Assembly (NCBI GenBank): GCA_008692225.1
Contig: VICG01000009.1
Coordinates: forward strand, 496,001-560,000
From: Monilinia fructicola
Taxonomy: Eukaryota; Ascomycota; Leotiomycetes; Helotiales; Sclerotiniaceae
Length of the DNA stretch: 64,000 nt
Reading direction: 5' to 3'
The position numbers and the translations under genes are program-made. This document shows positions 12,288 to 23,267 of this stretch, piece after piece (within the stretch, counting starts at the first letter, position 1; the number at the start of each line of letters is the position of its first letter). Below the pieces are notes generated by a model. The model was given only the letters and a program-made list of their open reading frames with translations, did no database searches and was not told where the DNA came from.

Positions 12288-14040
12288 ATGGCTTCAATGA
12301 AACCAATCTTTTGTGCTACTCACCCAAGAGCTTGCTCTACCGCATTCGAAAGAGTAAGTACAAATGTACTATATTCACTCCCAAGCAAGTCATTAATATA
12401 ATCATAGGTTTTTATGACTCGCGATGATGTCCTTGCCTGCGTTCACGAACCCTTTGGAGATGCATTTTACTTTGGTCCCGAGAGACTGAGCCCAAGATAT
12501 GAAAATGATGAAGCTGCTCGCCAGGCGAGTGGATTCGCAGATAGCACCTTCAAGACGATATTCGAGAGAATTGAGAAAGAAGGCAAAGAGGTTAGAATTG
12601 GATCCGCTTTCACCGTTATACTGGGTTTTCTTCAAATTCTTTTGGGCATCCTGGTTTCGGGTACCTCGAGATTGGCTAGGGACATAAGACGAGTGTCTGA
12701 ATCTGCGGATTCTGTCTCTGTTATTTCATATCGAAATATTTTTCATACGCCAATATTGCCAAGGCTTCAGATCAATTAGACCATATGCCATGTTTTGTTT
12801 GGCTTGGTTTTCTGGGTTATTTCCATGGAAGATGCAGCATTAATGCGCGCGAATCATAATTTTCAAAAAATAAGTATGTTTGTTCAATCTAGCGGCTACT
12901 GACATGACCATAGGGAAAACGCCTTTTTATCAAAGATATCATTCATTACCTCGTACCTCCTCAAGGCAAACCAGCAACAATCGCCCCTTCGCTTGGAGGC
13001 AAAAGTAACAAAAAGGGTGTGGGAACCAATGGCGAAGCAAATGGAGCTAACGGGGTATCGAATGGAGAAATTAATGGAGCCAATGGAGCATCGAAGAGCG
13101 AAAGCAACGGATACACCACAGAACAAACCAACGGCACTAGCTCCAAAGCCCCCTATCCCTACGACACCCTAGCCGAACCGGGAAACCCCACCGTGGTCCC
13201 TGCTGAAATCCTTAAACAATTCCACTTCACCTTTTTGATCCGCCATCCCCGCTCCAGCATCCCATCCTACTACCGCTGTACTATCCCACCCCCTTGATGC
13301 CGTAACTGGTTTTTACAATTTCATGCCTTCAGAAGCCGGCTACGATGAACTACGCCGCGTCTTCGACTTCCTCCGCTCCAACAACCAAGTCGGCCCTTCT
13401 CTCGCCGGTACCCCAGAATCTTCGCCAGAAAACTTGAAGGATGGCGAAGTGAGTATTACAGTTATTGATGCCGATGATTTGTTGGACAATCCCGAAGGAA
13501 TTATCAAGGCGTATTGTAAAGAGGTCGGTATGGAATACGATCCTAATATGTTGATTTGGGATACCGAGGAACATCACAAGAAAGCTAGAGAAGCCTTTGA
13601 GAAATGGAGGGGCTTCCATGATGATGCGATTAATAGTACAAGTTTGAAGGCTAGAAGTGTGGAACATGTTAGTTTTTCCTCCTTGTCCCCCTCCCCCTCC
13701 CCCTCCCGCCCCCGCCCCTGCCCCTGCCCCCGACCCAAACCACAACTCCTCCTGTTGATTTCGTCTCCTGGGAATTCCACCAGTTTCAGAGAGATGAAAT
13801 TTTGAAATCCAAATTCCAGATTCAAAATACCGAAATGTGATGTTTGAAAATTAAGAGCAAAAAAAACATTACTAATCTATCTCCCCACAAAATTAGAAGA
13901 AGAAACCTAAAACTCCCGAGCAGGAAAATGCTGAATGGGCAGAGAAATATGGCGCAGATGCTGCCAAAATTATTAGAGAGACGGTAGATGCTAATGTGGA
14001 GGATTATGAGTACTTGAAAAGTTTTGCTATTAGGGTTTAG
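12288..14040 (+). CDS. P-loop sulfotransferase-like protein (one-base frameshift)
   Basis: Proposed exons 12288-12353, 12408-12590, 12914-13667 and 13897-14040, about 381 residues once the frame is corrected. The N-terminus FCATHPRACSTAFERVF is a P-loop-like, PAPS-binding style motif; later HFTFLIRHPRSSIPSYYRC fits the second (3'-phosphate) motif of sulfotransferase-fold proteins common in fungi. Between them lies an Asn-Gly-rich insertion (about residues 107-140). Oddities: a run of five C (13289-13293) puts the frame out by +1 exactly where sequence matching the downstream exon should continue, so removing one C restores the frame. The second and third introns have weaker donors (GTTAGA, GTTAGT) and are long (323 and 229 bp); the third is C-rich. 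Substrate unknown. The exon 2/3 junction is the least certain part. Confidence 0.65.
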
Positions 14041-14609
14041 GGGGATTGAAACCTCTTGGGAATTGGGATTGAATGGAATGGGGAATCAAAATTCAAAAAT
14101 GGATAGATGGATGATGGCTGGCTGGCTGGCTGGCTGAAAAAATGGATGATGGATTAAAAGCAAGACGATGAATGAATCATGGCATAACCTTGAATTTCTA
14201 CATCTAACGTTGACTGTTGACTGTTGACTGTTGACTCGTGTTCCCGGCCGAGAGCCAAAGAGCAAAAGGAGATTTTCTCGCTTGATCCTGTGAGGGTTGC
14301 GTGATTGTATTTTTCGCATGCAAGTCGAATATGAGTGAGTGAGTGAGTGAGTGGGTGAGTGTAGTGTTATCGTTCAATCGACCGATCGTTGGTATGTGTG
14401 GAAGGAAGTTGATCTCCTGAACACATGAGGCATGTGAAGGATTACGAGGTTACGAGGTTACTGTGCTACTGTGCTACTAGATTACTAGGTTACAATACAG
14501 AGTGATGCGGTCGGTATGATGCGCGGTGATATTACAATATATGTACATCTGATTGGGCATGGCTCGAATTTCTACTTTTACGTATCTTGCTTGTACTGTT
14601 GTTCTTGCT
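14041..14609. other. Convergent intergenic region
   Basis: It separates the 3' ends of the sulfotransferase-like gene (+) and MHR1 (-). Contains a short GGCT run near 14117-14136, a triplicated GTTGACT stretch near 14213-14235 and a GTGA repeat near 14333-14360. No gene seen. Confidence 0.7.
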
Positions 14610-15962
14610 CTAGAGGGTTTTGGTAGCGGGAGTAGGGGTGGGGGATTCTGCTTCTGCTTCTGCTTCTGCTTCTGCTCCTGCTCCCACCTGAGCCTGAGCC
14701 TCGTTTTCAAGCCCCGACACCTGCGTCTCGACCGCATCGACCGCATCAGCCTGTTGTTGACGTGACAATTCATAATCCTGCTCCGAGCCCCCCGTGCGTT
14801 CCATCCACGCCAGCTTCTCCAATCGCGCCTGGCGCTCCAAGGCCCAATTCTCCTCGGGGGACTGGCGGATCCTCACCGGCAAGACTTTGGGTCCCTTGCC
14901 CATCGCGCGATGCTTCTCCATCAGCGCCACATGCTTTGCCCATCTCTCCTCGCGCAGGCGCATGTTCCTCTCGTTCTCCTCGCGGTTCCTCTGCTTCTTC
15001 TCCTCGCGGGCGGCCTTTTGCGCGGCGCGCGCCGCCTTCCACTCGGCTTGCTCTTCGGCGCTGAGCGCTTGCTTCTGGAGTATGTTGCGGTTGTTGCGGT
15101 CCCACGGGAGCGTGTCGTGGATGACGGCGTCGCCCCATACCGCGGTGCCGGTGCCGGCGTAGCTGGCGTCGGAGAGGTCGCTCCACTTCACCTCGACGGT
15201 GGCGTCTTTACCGAGGCCCTGCAGGCCGATGCGCTCGCTGCCGTGGCGGATCTCCTTGAGCACGGCGGCCATGTCGGCGACGGTGTTGGCTTTCTGGTCG
15301 TTGATCTTGCGGCCGCGCAGCTTCGACGTGAGGTGGGTTTTGGCCTTTTGGGCCTCGCTTTCGCCGGGCGGGGGGACCCGTTGGAAGAGCGGGGATGCGG
15401 GGTCCCAGGAGAGCTCGTGGCGTTTGCGGTATTCGCGGAGTTTTTGGAAGGCGCTGAGGCCGGAGGAGGAGGTGCCGGGTGGGAAGGTTATTAGGGCCAT
15501 GGGGTGCCAGTGGTCTTTGCGGAGGGCTGCCGGCCGCGTCTTTTTGCCGTTGTAGGGGAGTTGGGAGAGGGAGGCATTGTTCTGGGATGGGTTAGTGTGC
15601 GGAGTGGTGAGGGGGGTTGAGGAGGTTGGGAAAGAGGATTGGGGGAAAGGGAGAGAGTAGAAGCATACATTCATCCCCTTTGTAAGTGAGTAGACGACTT
15701 GATTCGTCTGTAAGTGGTTGTAAACATATATTTGCTCTCCATGTTCCGGTCGATTGGGCGGTTGTCTAGCAGTCACCGATGTCGTCGATGCATATCGTAC
15801 ACCAGCTGTCCTACTGACAGAAGTGCCAATGCAATTCCGAAGCGATGGGACACTCATGGCTGTGGAGAATGTGAATTGACTCAATTGAGTGCTTCCCATG
15901 CGAGGGCTGCAATAATTTCGATATCTTGAAAACCAAAATTGTCCTAGCGTCTTTTGCTCCAT
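14610..15962 (-). CDS. mhr1: Mitochondrial large-subunit ribosomal protein mL67 / Mhr1
   Basis: Matches the Mhr1 family (yeast mL67, which also affects mitochondrial DNA recombination and transcription): GEQIYVYNHLQTNQVVYSLT followed by LSQLPYNGKKTRPAALRKD. Exons 15962-15669 and 15581-14610 with an 87-bp intron (donor GTATGC, acceptor CAG) that falls between GMN and NNASL. The intron is a multiple of three without a stop, so the unspliced frame reads through as 450 residues; the spliced protein is about 421. The N-terminus is Ser/Arg-rich and fits a mitochondrial targeting peptide; Met at residues 22 or 36 are alternative starts. A long Lys/Arg/Glu helix (about residues 265-350) and a Glu-Ala repeat near the C-terminus follow. 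Divergently transcribed from HSP104. Confidence 0.85.
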   Translation of the reverse strand: MEQKTLGQFWFSRYRNYCSPRMGSTQLSQFTFSTAMSVPSLRNCIGTSVSRTAGVRYASTTSVTARQPPNRPEHGEQIYVYNHLQTNQVVYSLTKGMNVCFYSLPFPQSSFPTSSTPLTTPHTNPSQNNASLSQLPYNGKKTRPAALRKDHWHPMALITFPPGTSSSGLSAFQKLREYRKRHELSWDPASPLFQRVPPPGESEAQKAKTHLTSKLRGRKINDQKANTVADMAAVLKEIRHGSERIGLQGLGKDATVEVKWSDLSDASYAGTGTAVWGDAVIHDTLPWDRNNRNILQKQALSAEEQAEWKAARAAQKAAREEKKQRNREENERNMRLREERWAKHVALMEKHRAMGKGPKVLPVRIRQSPEENWALERQARLEKLAWMERTGGSEQDYELSRQQQADAVDAVETQVSGLENEAQAQVGAGAEAEAEAEAESPTPTPATKTL

Positions 15963-16599
15963 CCTCGAGCAAATTGTGGCCTGATTTCGATTATGTAATC
16001 ACATTGGGCTTCAAATCAGGCAGGATCTCCAAAAGAAACTTTCCTTGGTGCCCGGGAGGACATGAGCTAGGTTACTAGGTAGTACGGAGTACAGTACTCC
16101 GTCGATACCTGACCAAGTGACTGCAAGCGAGCCAACTTTTTCCGCTACGTGGGGCAAAAAGGTAACCTGACGTTTCTAGAAGCTACGAGGTAATACTAGA
16201 TGCTCATAGGCGGAGAATCGGAAATACTGGTGAGTGCTAGTAAATACCAACACTTTCTATGTATTTCATCTACTTCATGTACGTCGACTAGGTCATCGTA
16301 TGGGTCTCGAGTTGGAGGATTATATAAACCAAGAGAGCTTCTTTGTTTTCGAGACCTTCTCTATGCATCAGTCAATACAACAAACACAATCACAATCATA
16401 TACTTAGTATATTCACTTCAAATCATTCATTGAAATATAATCCCTTACTTTGTACATATAATAGCAGCTTAAAGTTCGGAACTCACCCCGCAGCATACTT
16501 GCTTTACAATATTGCAAGAAAATACATCACATACCCACCTTTGAAACAATACAACAACGAACATCCTCATATACGAATTGAAAACACAATACCGCAACC
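15963..16599. promoter_or_regulatory. Shared divergent promoter region MHR1 / HSP104
   Basis: 637 bp between the two start codons. For HSP104 it has a heat-shock-element core TTCTAGAA at 16174-16181 and a TATATAAA box at about 16320-16327, some 275 bp before the ATG. A near-perfect palindrome TACGGAGTACAGTACTCCGT lies at 16083-16102. Confidence 0.55.
16174..16181. promoter_or_regulatory. Heat-shock element core
   Basis: TTCTAGAA is two inverted nGAAn units in the perfect arrangement for heat shock factor. It lies upstream of a TATA box and of the Hsp104 gene. A third unit in correct phase is not clear. Confidence 0.5.
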
Positions 16600-19429
16600 A
16601 TGTCTAACTCTGACATGTCCTTTACAACCAGGGCGACGAAGTCCATAGAAGATGCCATGTTCAACGCAGAACAGCACGGCTCTTCTCAGCTTCTACCCCT
16701 CCATCTCGCACTCGCCCTCCTCGATCCGTTACCCGATCTCTCGAAAGACCAACAGCAGACCATGAATGCATCCCATGGCTCTGCGTCACAGTCACTATTC
16801 CGTCAAGTAGTTGAGCGAGCACATGGAGATCCACAAGCTCTTGATCGTTCCCTCAAGCGCGCAGTCGTGCGCTTACCAAGTCAAGATCCTCCCCAGAGAA
16901 CAAGTGGCCGTCTCGCCGTCGTTCAACAAAGTTTTGAGGGCTGCGAAGGAGTTGCAGAAGACGCAAAAGGATTCCTTCATCGCGGTGGATCATTTGATAG
17001 TCGCAGTGACGCAAGACACGGCGGTTCAAACATGTCTGAAGGAAGCCAATATGCCTAATATCAAACTGCTGCAAGATGCCGTTTCGCAGATTCGGGGAAC
17101 CAGGAGAGTGGATTCGAAGACGGCGGATGCGGAAGAGGATAATGAGAATTTGAAGAAGTTTACGGTGGATATGACCGCCATGGCGAGGGAGGGAAAGATT
17201 GATCCCGTTATTGGAAGAGAGGAGGAGATTCGTAGGGTGGTCAGAATCTTGTCGAGACGAACGAAGAATAATCCAGTTTTGATTGGTGAGCCAGGTGTGG
17301 GAAAGACAACTGTAGTAGAAGGTTTGGCTCAGAGAATTGTTAATGCTGATGTGCCGGATAACCTTGCGGCGTGCAAACTTCTCTCGCTAGACGTCGGTTC
17401 TATTATTGCTGGAAGTAAATACAGAGGAGAGTTTGAGGAGAGAATGAAGGGTGTTTTGAAGGAGATTGAGGAATCGAAGGAAATGATTGTTCTTTTCGTC
17501 GATGAGATGCATCTTCTCATGGGTGCTGGTGCCAGCGGCGAAGGTGGAATGGATGCTGCCAACATGCTCAAGCCTATGTTGGCACGTGGACAACTTCACT
17601 GTATTGGTGCTACCACACTCAACGAATACCGAAAATACATTGAAAAGGATGCAGCATTCGAACGTCGTTTCCAACAAGTCTTGGTCAAGGAACCATCTAT
17701 TCCTGACACCATCTCTATTCTTCGTGGATTGAAGGAGAAGTACGAAGTTCACCACGGAGTTACAATTGCAGATGGTGCTCTTGTTTCTGCGGCTACTTTG
17801 GCCGCTAGATACCTTACTCAAAGAAGACTGCCGGATTCTGCTGTCGATCTTATCGATGAGGCAGCAGCAGCTGTTCGCGTTGCCAGAGAGTCACAACCTG
17901 AAATTATTGATTCTCTCGATCGAAGACATCGACAACTCGAGATTGAAATTCATGCTTTGTCTCGAGAAAAGGACGATGCGTCAAAGGCCCGTTTAGCCCA
18001 GGCTAGACAAGATGCTAGTAACGTTGAGGAAGAGCTTAGACCTCTTCGTGAGAAGTATGAGAGTGAAAGAAAGAGAGGCAAGGACATCCAAGAAGCTAAA
18101 GTCAAGCTTGATCAACTGAAGGTCAAGATGGAAGAGGCTACTCGCTTGGGTGATACGAGCAAAGCTGCCGATCTTCAATACTATGCTATTCCAGAACAAC
18201 AGACATTCATCAAGACTCTGGAGAGAGAAAAGAAGGCTGCTGATGCGGCTCTTAGCTCGTCTGCTAATCCTGATTCTGGTGGATCTCTCATCACTGATAC
18301 TGTTGGTCCAGATCAAATCAATGAAATTGTTGCTCGATGGACTGGTATCCCTGTCACGAGACTCAAGGCTACTGAGAAGGATAAGTTGTTGAATATGGAG
18401 AAGGCTTTGGGCAAGGTGGTTGTTGGCCAATCAGAAGCTGTCAAAGCCGTTTCAAATGCTATTCGGCTACAAAGAGCAGGACTTTCTAATCCAAACTCAC
18501 CACCAAGTTTCCTGTTCTGTGGTCCATCTGGTACTGGTAAGACACTTCTTACCAAGGCTCTTGCCGACTTCCTCTTCGATGATGAAAAGGCTATGATCAG
18601 ACTTGATATGTCCGAATATCAAGAACGACATGCACTTAGTCGTATGATTGGTGCACCGCCTGGGTATGTTGGACACGATGCAGGTGGACAACTTACCGAA
18701 GCCCTCCGACGTAAACCATTCTCCATCCTCCTCTTTGACGAAATCGAAAAGGCCGCAAAGGAGATCCTTACAGTCCTTCTTCAACTCATGGACGATGGCC
18801 GTATCACTGATGGCCAAGGACGTGTCATTGACGCCAGGAATTGTATTGTCGTCATGACATCCAATTTGGGAGCCGAATATCTCGATCGTCCTAATGCTGC
18901 CAACGGAAAGATTGATCCCACTACTCGCATGATGGTTGAGCAAGCTCTCAAGGATTATTTCTTGCCTGAATTCCTCAATCGTATCAATGCCACTATCATC
19001 TTCAATCGTCTCACCAAGAATGAAATCCGCAGGATTGTTGACGTACGGCTTGGAGAGATCCAAAAGAGACTTCAGAATAATGGTCGTGATGTTCGTATCG
19101 ACTGTAGTCCTGCAGTCCGCGACTATCTCGGCTCTGCAGGTTATAGTCCAGCCTATGGTGCAAGACCACTAGCGAGATTGATTGAGAAGGAGGTGTTGAA
19201 TAGGCTGGCAGTTCTTTTATTGAGAGGTGCTATTAAGGATGGAGAAGTGGCTAGGGTGGTAATGAGGGAAGGTAGAATTACGGTGGAACCTAATCATCAG
19301 GGTAGTTCGGAGGAAAATAGTAGTGAGGATGATATGGAGATTGATGAAATTGATGCGAGGGAAGCTTTTGGTAGGAGGGGTGTAAGAGATGAGAGGGACA
19401 GTGATGGGGATTTGGATTTGTATCAATAA
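16600..19429 (+). CDS. hsp104: Hsp104/ClpB disaggregase (one-base frameshift near the N-terminus)
   Basis: Hexameric AAA+ disaggregase of the cytosol and nucleus that extracts proteins from aggregates together with Hsp70. Start at 16600 gives the Clp N-domain ([19 protein letters not shown]). First ATPase domain: Walker A GEPGVGKT near residue 229, Walker [12 protein letters not shown] coiled-coil middle domain follows. Second ATPase domain: Walker A GPSGTGKT near residue 641, Walker [11 protein letters not shown]. The C-terminus is acidic and ends DLDLYQ. Corrected length about 942 residues, close to other fungal Hsp104. A CCCC run (16891-16894) shifts the frame between RLPSQDPP and EQVAVSP; one fewer C joins the two parts perfectly. 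All other domains are intact, so I regard the shift as likely sequencing error. No introns needed. Confidence 0.93.
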
Positions 19430-21163
19430 ATTGTTGATATGCTGTGATGTGGAGGGAAGCAAACTTGAGCGACTAGATGATGTTAATGATGACGACTAAA
19501 GAATGCACAGGGCGTTGGGGTTTATGACTATGATATCGAATGGGTGGGTGGACTTGGGATTTTATTTTGTTTTACTTTGCTTCTCACATAGTATGGATGA
19601 TGAATGGTAGGCAGGCTGAAGGTTGCAGGTTGCACTATGGGAGATGAGGTGGTTGGTAGATTACTGAGGTATTTTACCTTGCGAGAATCTAGGCTTAGAC
19701 ATAAGTTATGATCAATATGAATATCATGAGATAAAATCAAACAAAATGAATATCCTATTATTTTCAACATGTTGATGAAATGAATGAATGTTATTGTAAT
19801 GTGTGTATTTATATACTCGGGCGGGTTTTAAAAGAGGCATATGCAAAAATATAACTTATAATTATTCAACGGAACCTTAATATAATTTTAAAAAAGTTTA
19901 TAGGTATTATAGATTTAGTATTTTTATATTTATTATAAAAATTTTATATTATAAAGCCCAATATTAAATGGATAATAATATAATAAAATGTATAAATTTT
20001 GAAAATTTAATAAAAAATTAAAGATTTATATAAATATTAAATAGTTTAACGAATACTATAATTAAACTCATAAAATTCTATTAAATAATAAAAATAAAAG
20101 CTAAATTTGAAGTAGCTTATTTTAAAATTTTAAAATCTTTATTAATATTTAAAATATATATTAATAAAGTTAAAAATATAAGAAAATTTACAAGTTTTAA
20201 AAGGGTAAATTCGCTTATTTGAATTATATAAGCATATTTTTGTATTAGAAAATTTAAACTTTTTACTTTTTATATTAACATATATATTAGTATAACGAAT
20301 AATATTAAATTCTAAAAATATTTAATAAAACTTGAAAGCTTATATTATTTTTCTATGATTTTATTTTCTCAAATTTATATATTGTTGAATTTTAAATTAA
20401 TATATTAATAAATTCTTACATTTTCTAAAATCACTAACTTTATAATATTATTATTCTCTTAAAAATAATTTTTATAGTATAAAAACTTTATAGAAAGATA
20501 TTAAAATACTAAATCTAATATATATATAAATTATGTAAAATTTTGTTATTATAAGTTTCATTAAATAATTATAAGTTTTATATTTGTTTATGCCTCTTTT
20601 AAAACGCGTCTAAGTATTTAGGTATCTAGGTCTCTATTTATCTATATATATATCTATCAATCAATCAATCAATTATCAAATGACTTACTTATTTTCATAC
20701 TATAAAAAAATCAAATTAATCAATCATCGTTAAAATTAGCATCAAGATTAATAAAGCCAAAGGACTTTGAGAATATATTATTATTATTATTATTATTATT
20801 ATACTATACCACCTCCCCCCCTCCGCGCGCCCCCCCTATCCCTGGCGGCTTTCAAATACATCTAAACGGCATTAAAAGTAAAGTAAAGTAAAGTAAAGAA
20901 AAGGCATAATCGATCGTACGAATGAATTTTCATGGCGTATGTGTGTGTGTGTGAGAGAGAGAGAGAGAATTTCTAAAAATACGAATTTTTGAAAGCGCAT
21001 GCAAGTAGCGAGTAATTTATTGATTGATATATATATCTATATATCTATGATGTGAATGATGAAAAGATAAGTCCATTCGTCCATCCATCTCTCATGTGGT
21101 ATTTCGGGCCAATAGATGTATGTCATCAGATGTATCTTCTAGTCTTCCTTTCACCTCCCACCC
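19430..21163. other. Intergenic region with AT-rich TIR element
   Basis: The first 390 bp follow HSP104. The middle is the 799-bp AT-rich element described separately. The last 550 bp carry an ATT run (20776-20801), TG/GA dinucleotides (20939-20968) and TA repeats. No gene seen. Confidence 0.7.
19816..20614. mobile_element. AT-rich TIR transposon relic, TA target duplication
   Basis: The ends are imperfect inverted repeats of about 65-70 bp. Left begins CTCGGGCGGGTTTTAAAAG and the right end, read inward, begins CTTAGACGCGTTTTAAAAG. Most differences are C/T or G/A transitions, as expected from RIP. The element is flanked by TA on both sides (19814-19815 and 20615-20616), typical of Tc1/mariner insertions. 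The interior is extremely AT-rich and without coding potential, so it is either a non-autonomous copy or a heavily mutated remnant. Confidence 0.75.
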
Positions 21164-23267
21164 TTAAAACCCCCCACATTCCTCATCACCAGGTCTACAG
21201 AGTCCAAAACCCGCCTCGCCTTCAAGACCTGTGATGACGATTTTTCCTCGCTCATTTATGATTTCGTTTTCTTCTTTTACTTTTACTCTTTCCTCGGGGG
21301 TTTTCTGTGTATCGGTGCTTGTGCTTGTGCTGGCGTCGATGGATGGGGATTGGGATTGTGGTTGTTCTCCTGTGGTGGAGGTGGAGGTGGAGGTTGTGAA
21401 TGGTTTTATCGCTGTAGTGAGTTAGGTGGGTAGGTAGTAGATAGGGTAGGGTAGGGTCGTTGGGTTTATGTGGTGGAATGAGAAGAGAGGAAAGGAAAGG
21501 AAGGGAGAGGTGGAGGGATCGATACAAACAAAGAGGTAGGGTTCAAACGAAAGATGAGAGAGATGAGTAAAAACATACATTTCTTTCCGTCGACATGGCC
21601 AAGGTCTCTCGCGGGGTCGATGATATTCCTGAGTCTTTTTTTTAATTCTTTGGTTTCTGTTTTGGGTTGGGTTGGGTTGGTTAGTGGTTTGTTTTGTTTA
21701 TGTAGTCTCTTTTCTGCATTAGAGGAGGTATATTATGGTGGATGCGCTGTATAGAGAGAGCGTCTTTCTCTCGGATTATGAAGAGTCGTGTTGATTTCAT
21801 CGGTAATAGGAAGATAGGATGGGAATACAAACCGGGAAATCCGCCCTCGCTTTTTCGGTCCCAAAGTGTGTGTTTTAATACTCTTGCTTCGTTCTCTGCT
21901 TTTCCTTCTACATTGCTAGTAGCGTTGGATTTCGAATTCGCATCTGTGAATAGTTCTACGATGAAAGTACCGCCAGTACTTGGTTGGAGTGCTACTTCTC
22001 CAATATCGGTTCCGAAGGTTGAGAGGAGTTCTTGGGCAAACTGTTTTTAGAGGGTTAGAATATGGGGGCGTTTGATTTGTTGAGATGAAAAGAAACTTGA
22101 GACCAAGGGAAAGATGAAGTTATGGGGATGAGAGACTGAGAGGAGTGAGAGATAGTTAGGCGGAAAAATGGGAAATGGTGAAGAGGCAAAAAAAGATAGA
22201 GCAGAAGATGAAGTTTGAGTAGAGAGAACTTTCCATATAACAAAATGAAAAGGATAACTTATAAGTATATAACCCCGGTACGAGACCGAAAATAAGCCAG
22301 CGGAGAAAGCATATATGGAATGGCAAATACGGGATGGTTTTAACAAAGTGTTTTCCATCAATGTGACTCGACTTTAAATGTGTTTCTCATTATCCATTTC
22401 ATAACTAACTACTGGCGAGACGAGACCGATGAAATTCCATTACAATCTTACAGCGAGTGAGTATAAACCCAAGACGAAGGAAAACCGGTCACCATGAAAA
22501 AATCTTCGCCCCTTTACTTGCTCCTCAGCAATATTGGATTGAGGCTACGACGCCATCCAAGACCAGAATGTGGTTAGGAAATGAATTAGACCAACGATTT
22601 GAAAATGCCGCCCGCTACAACCAAGTACAGAGGAAGAACCACATATCCTAATGGATTTCCCTTTGTATTGCATCCATGCATTTGAAATCTCAAGAGAATG
22701 CATCAAGCAACTAGCTCATTTTCACATCCCATCATCTCGTTTCACCTCGTCACTTGACAATCACAATCGCTACACCTTTAAATGGAAGTCAAAAGTAGGT
22801 ATAGAAATAAACAGCCCCCATCGGAATATTACGCACAGTAATTCCATTGACGGTACCTTGTACTTCTATGCACCGGCAGTTGAGCCCCATCTCTCAAACA
22901 ACTTGTCAGAAACATACTCCGTACAGTACGTATAAGACAGAGATACGCGCACACACATACGCACACGCCAGAAAACCGGAAGCCATAGCAGCCGCAAACA
23001 AAAGAAAAAGGAAATTAATCCGATGAAACAGAATTAACTTTGCACAAAAGATAGAAAGAGCATAAAACTTGAAAGTCGAGAAAGGACATAGAGACGTACA
23101 TAAGCAGCCCTGAGCATCCATTTGCACTGTGTACAGAATTGAATCGTGACACGAGGAAGTTTAAGACCCTGATCTTTTCCCAACAATGGCCTTTTGCTCT
23201 CTTCTTCCCCTCCTCTCCCTCCGTCTCCTTCACCGCTTGCAATCTTGGGTATTTTATCCGTTTCCAT
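21164..23267 (-). CDS. Rdx/selenoprotein-W-like thioredoxin-fold protein
   Basis: Four exons on the minus strand: 23267-23100, 22038-21833, 21656-21579 and 21411-21164. Exon 1 ends with VTIQFCTQCKWMLRAAY, the CxxC redox motif of the Rdx (SelW/SelT/SelH) family with Cys replacing selenocysteine (Cys45 and Cys48). Exon 2 continues with FAQELL and, in a shifted frame, GTDIGEVALQPSTGGTF. Exon 3 gives ETKELKKRLRNIIDPARDLG. Exon 4 is a Ser/Thr-rich linker and a Cys-containing tail ending DEECGGF. Splice phases agree at every junction. Oddities: intron 1 is 1,061 bp, very long for a filamentous ascomycete, and a two-base deficit after CTCCTC (about 22021-22028) puts exon 2 out of frame. Intron 2 is 176 bp, intron 3 is 167 bp. 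Likely a small redox protein; substrate unknown. Confidence 0.8.
22039..23099 (-). other. Long intron 1 of the Rdx-like gene
   Basis: Donor GTACGT directly after the RAAY codons and acceptor CAG directly before FAQELL. Homologous protein sequence is contiguous across it, so I see no room for further coding exons. It contains no obvious transposon termini. Confidence 0.65.

Noticed and set aside
14770..15555. Several 100-190 codon frames antisense to MHR1
   Set aside because: They mirror the GC-rich coding exon of MHR1, which has clear family motifs.
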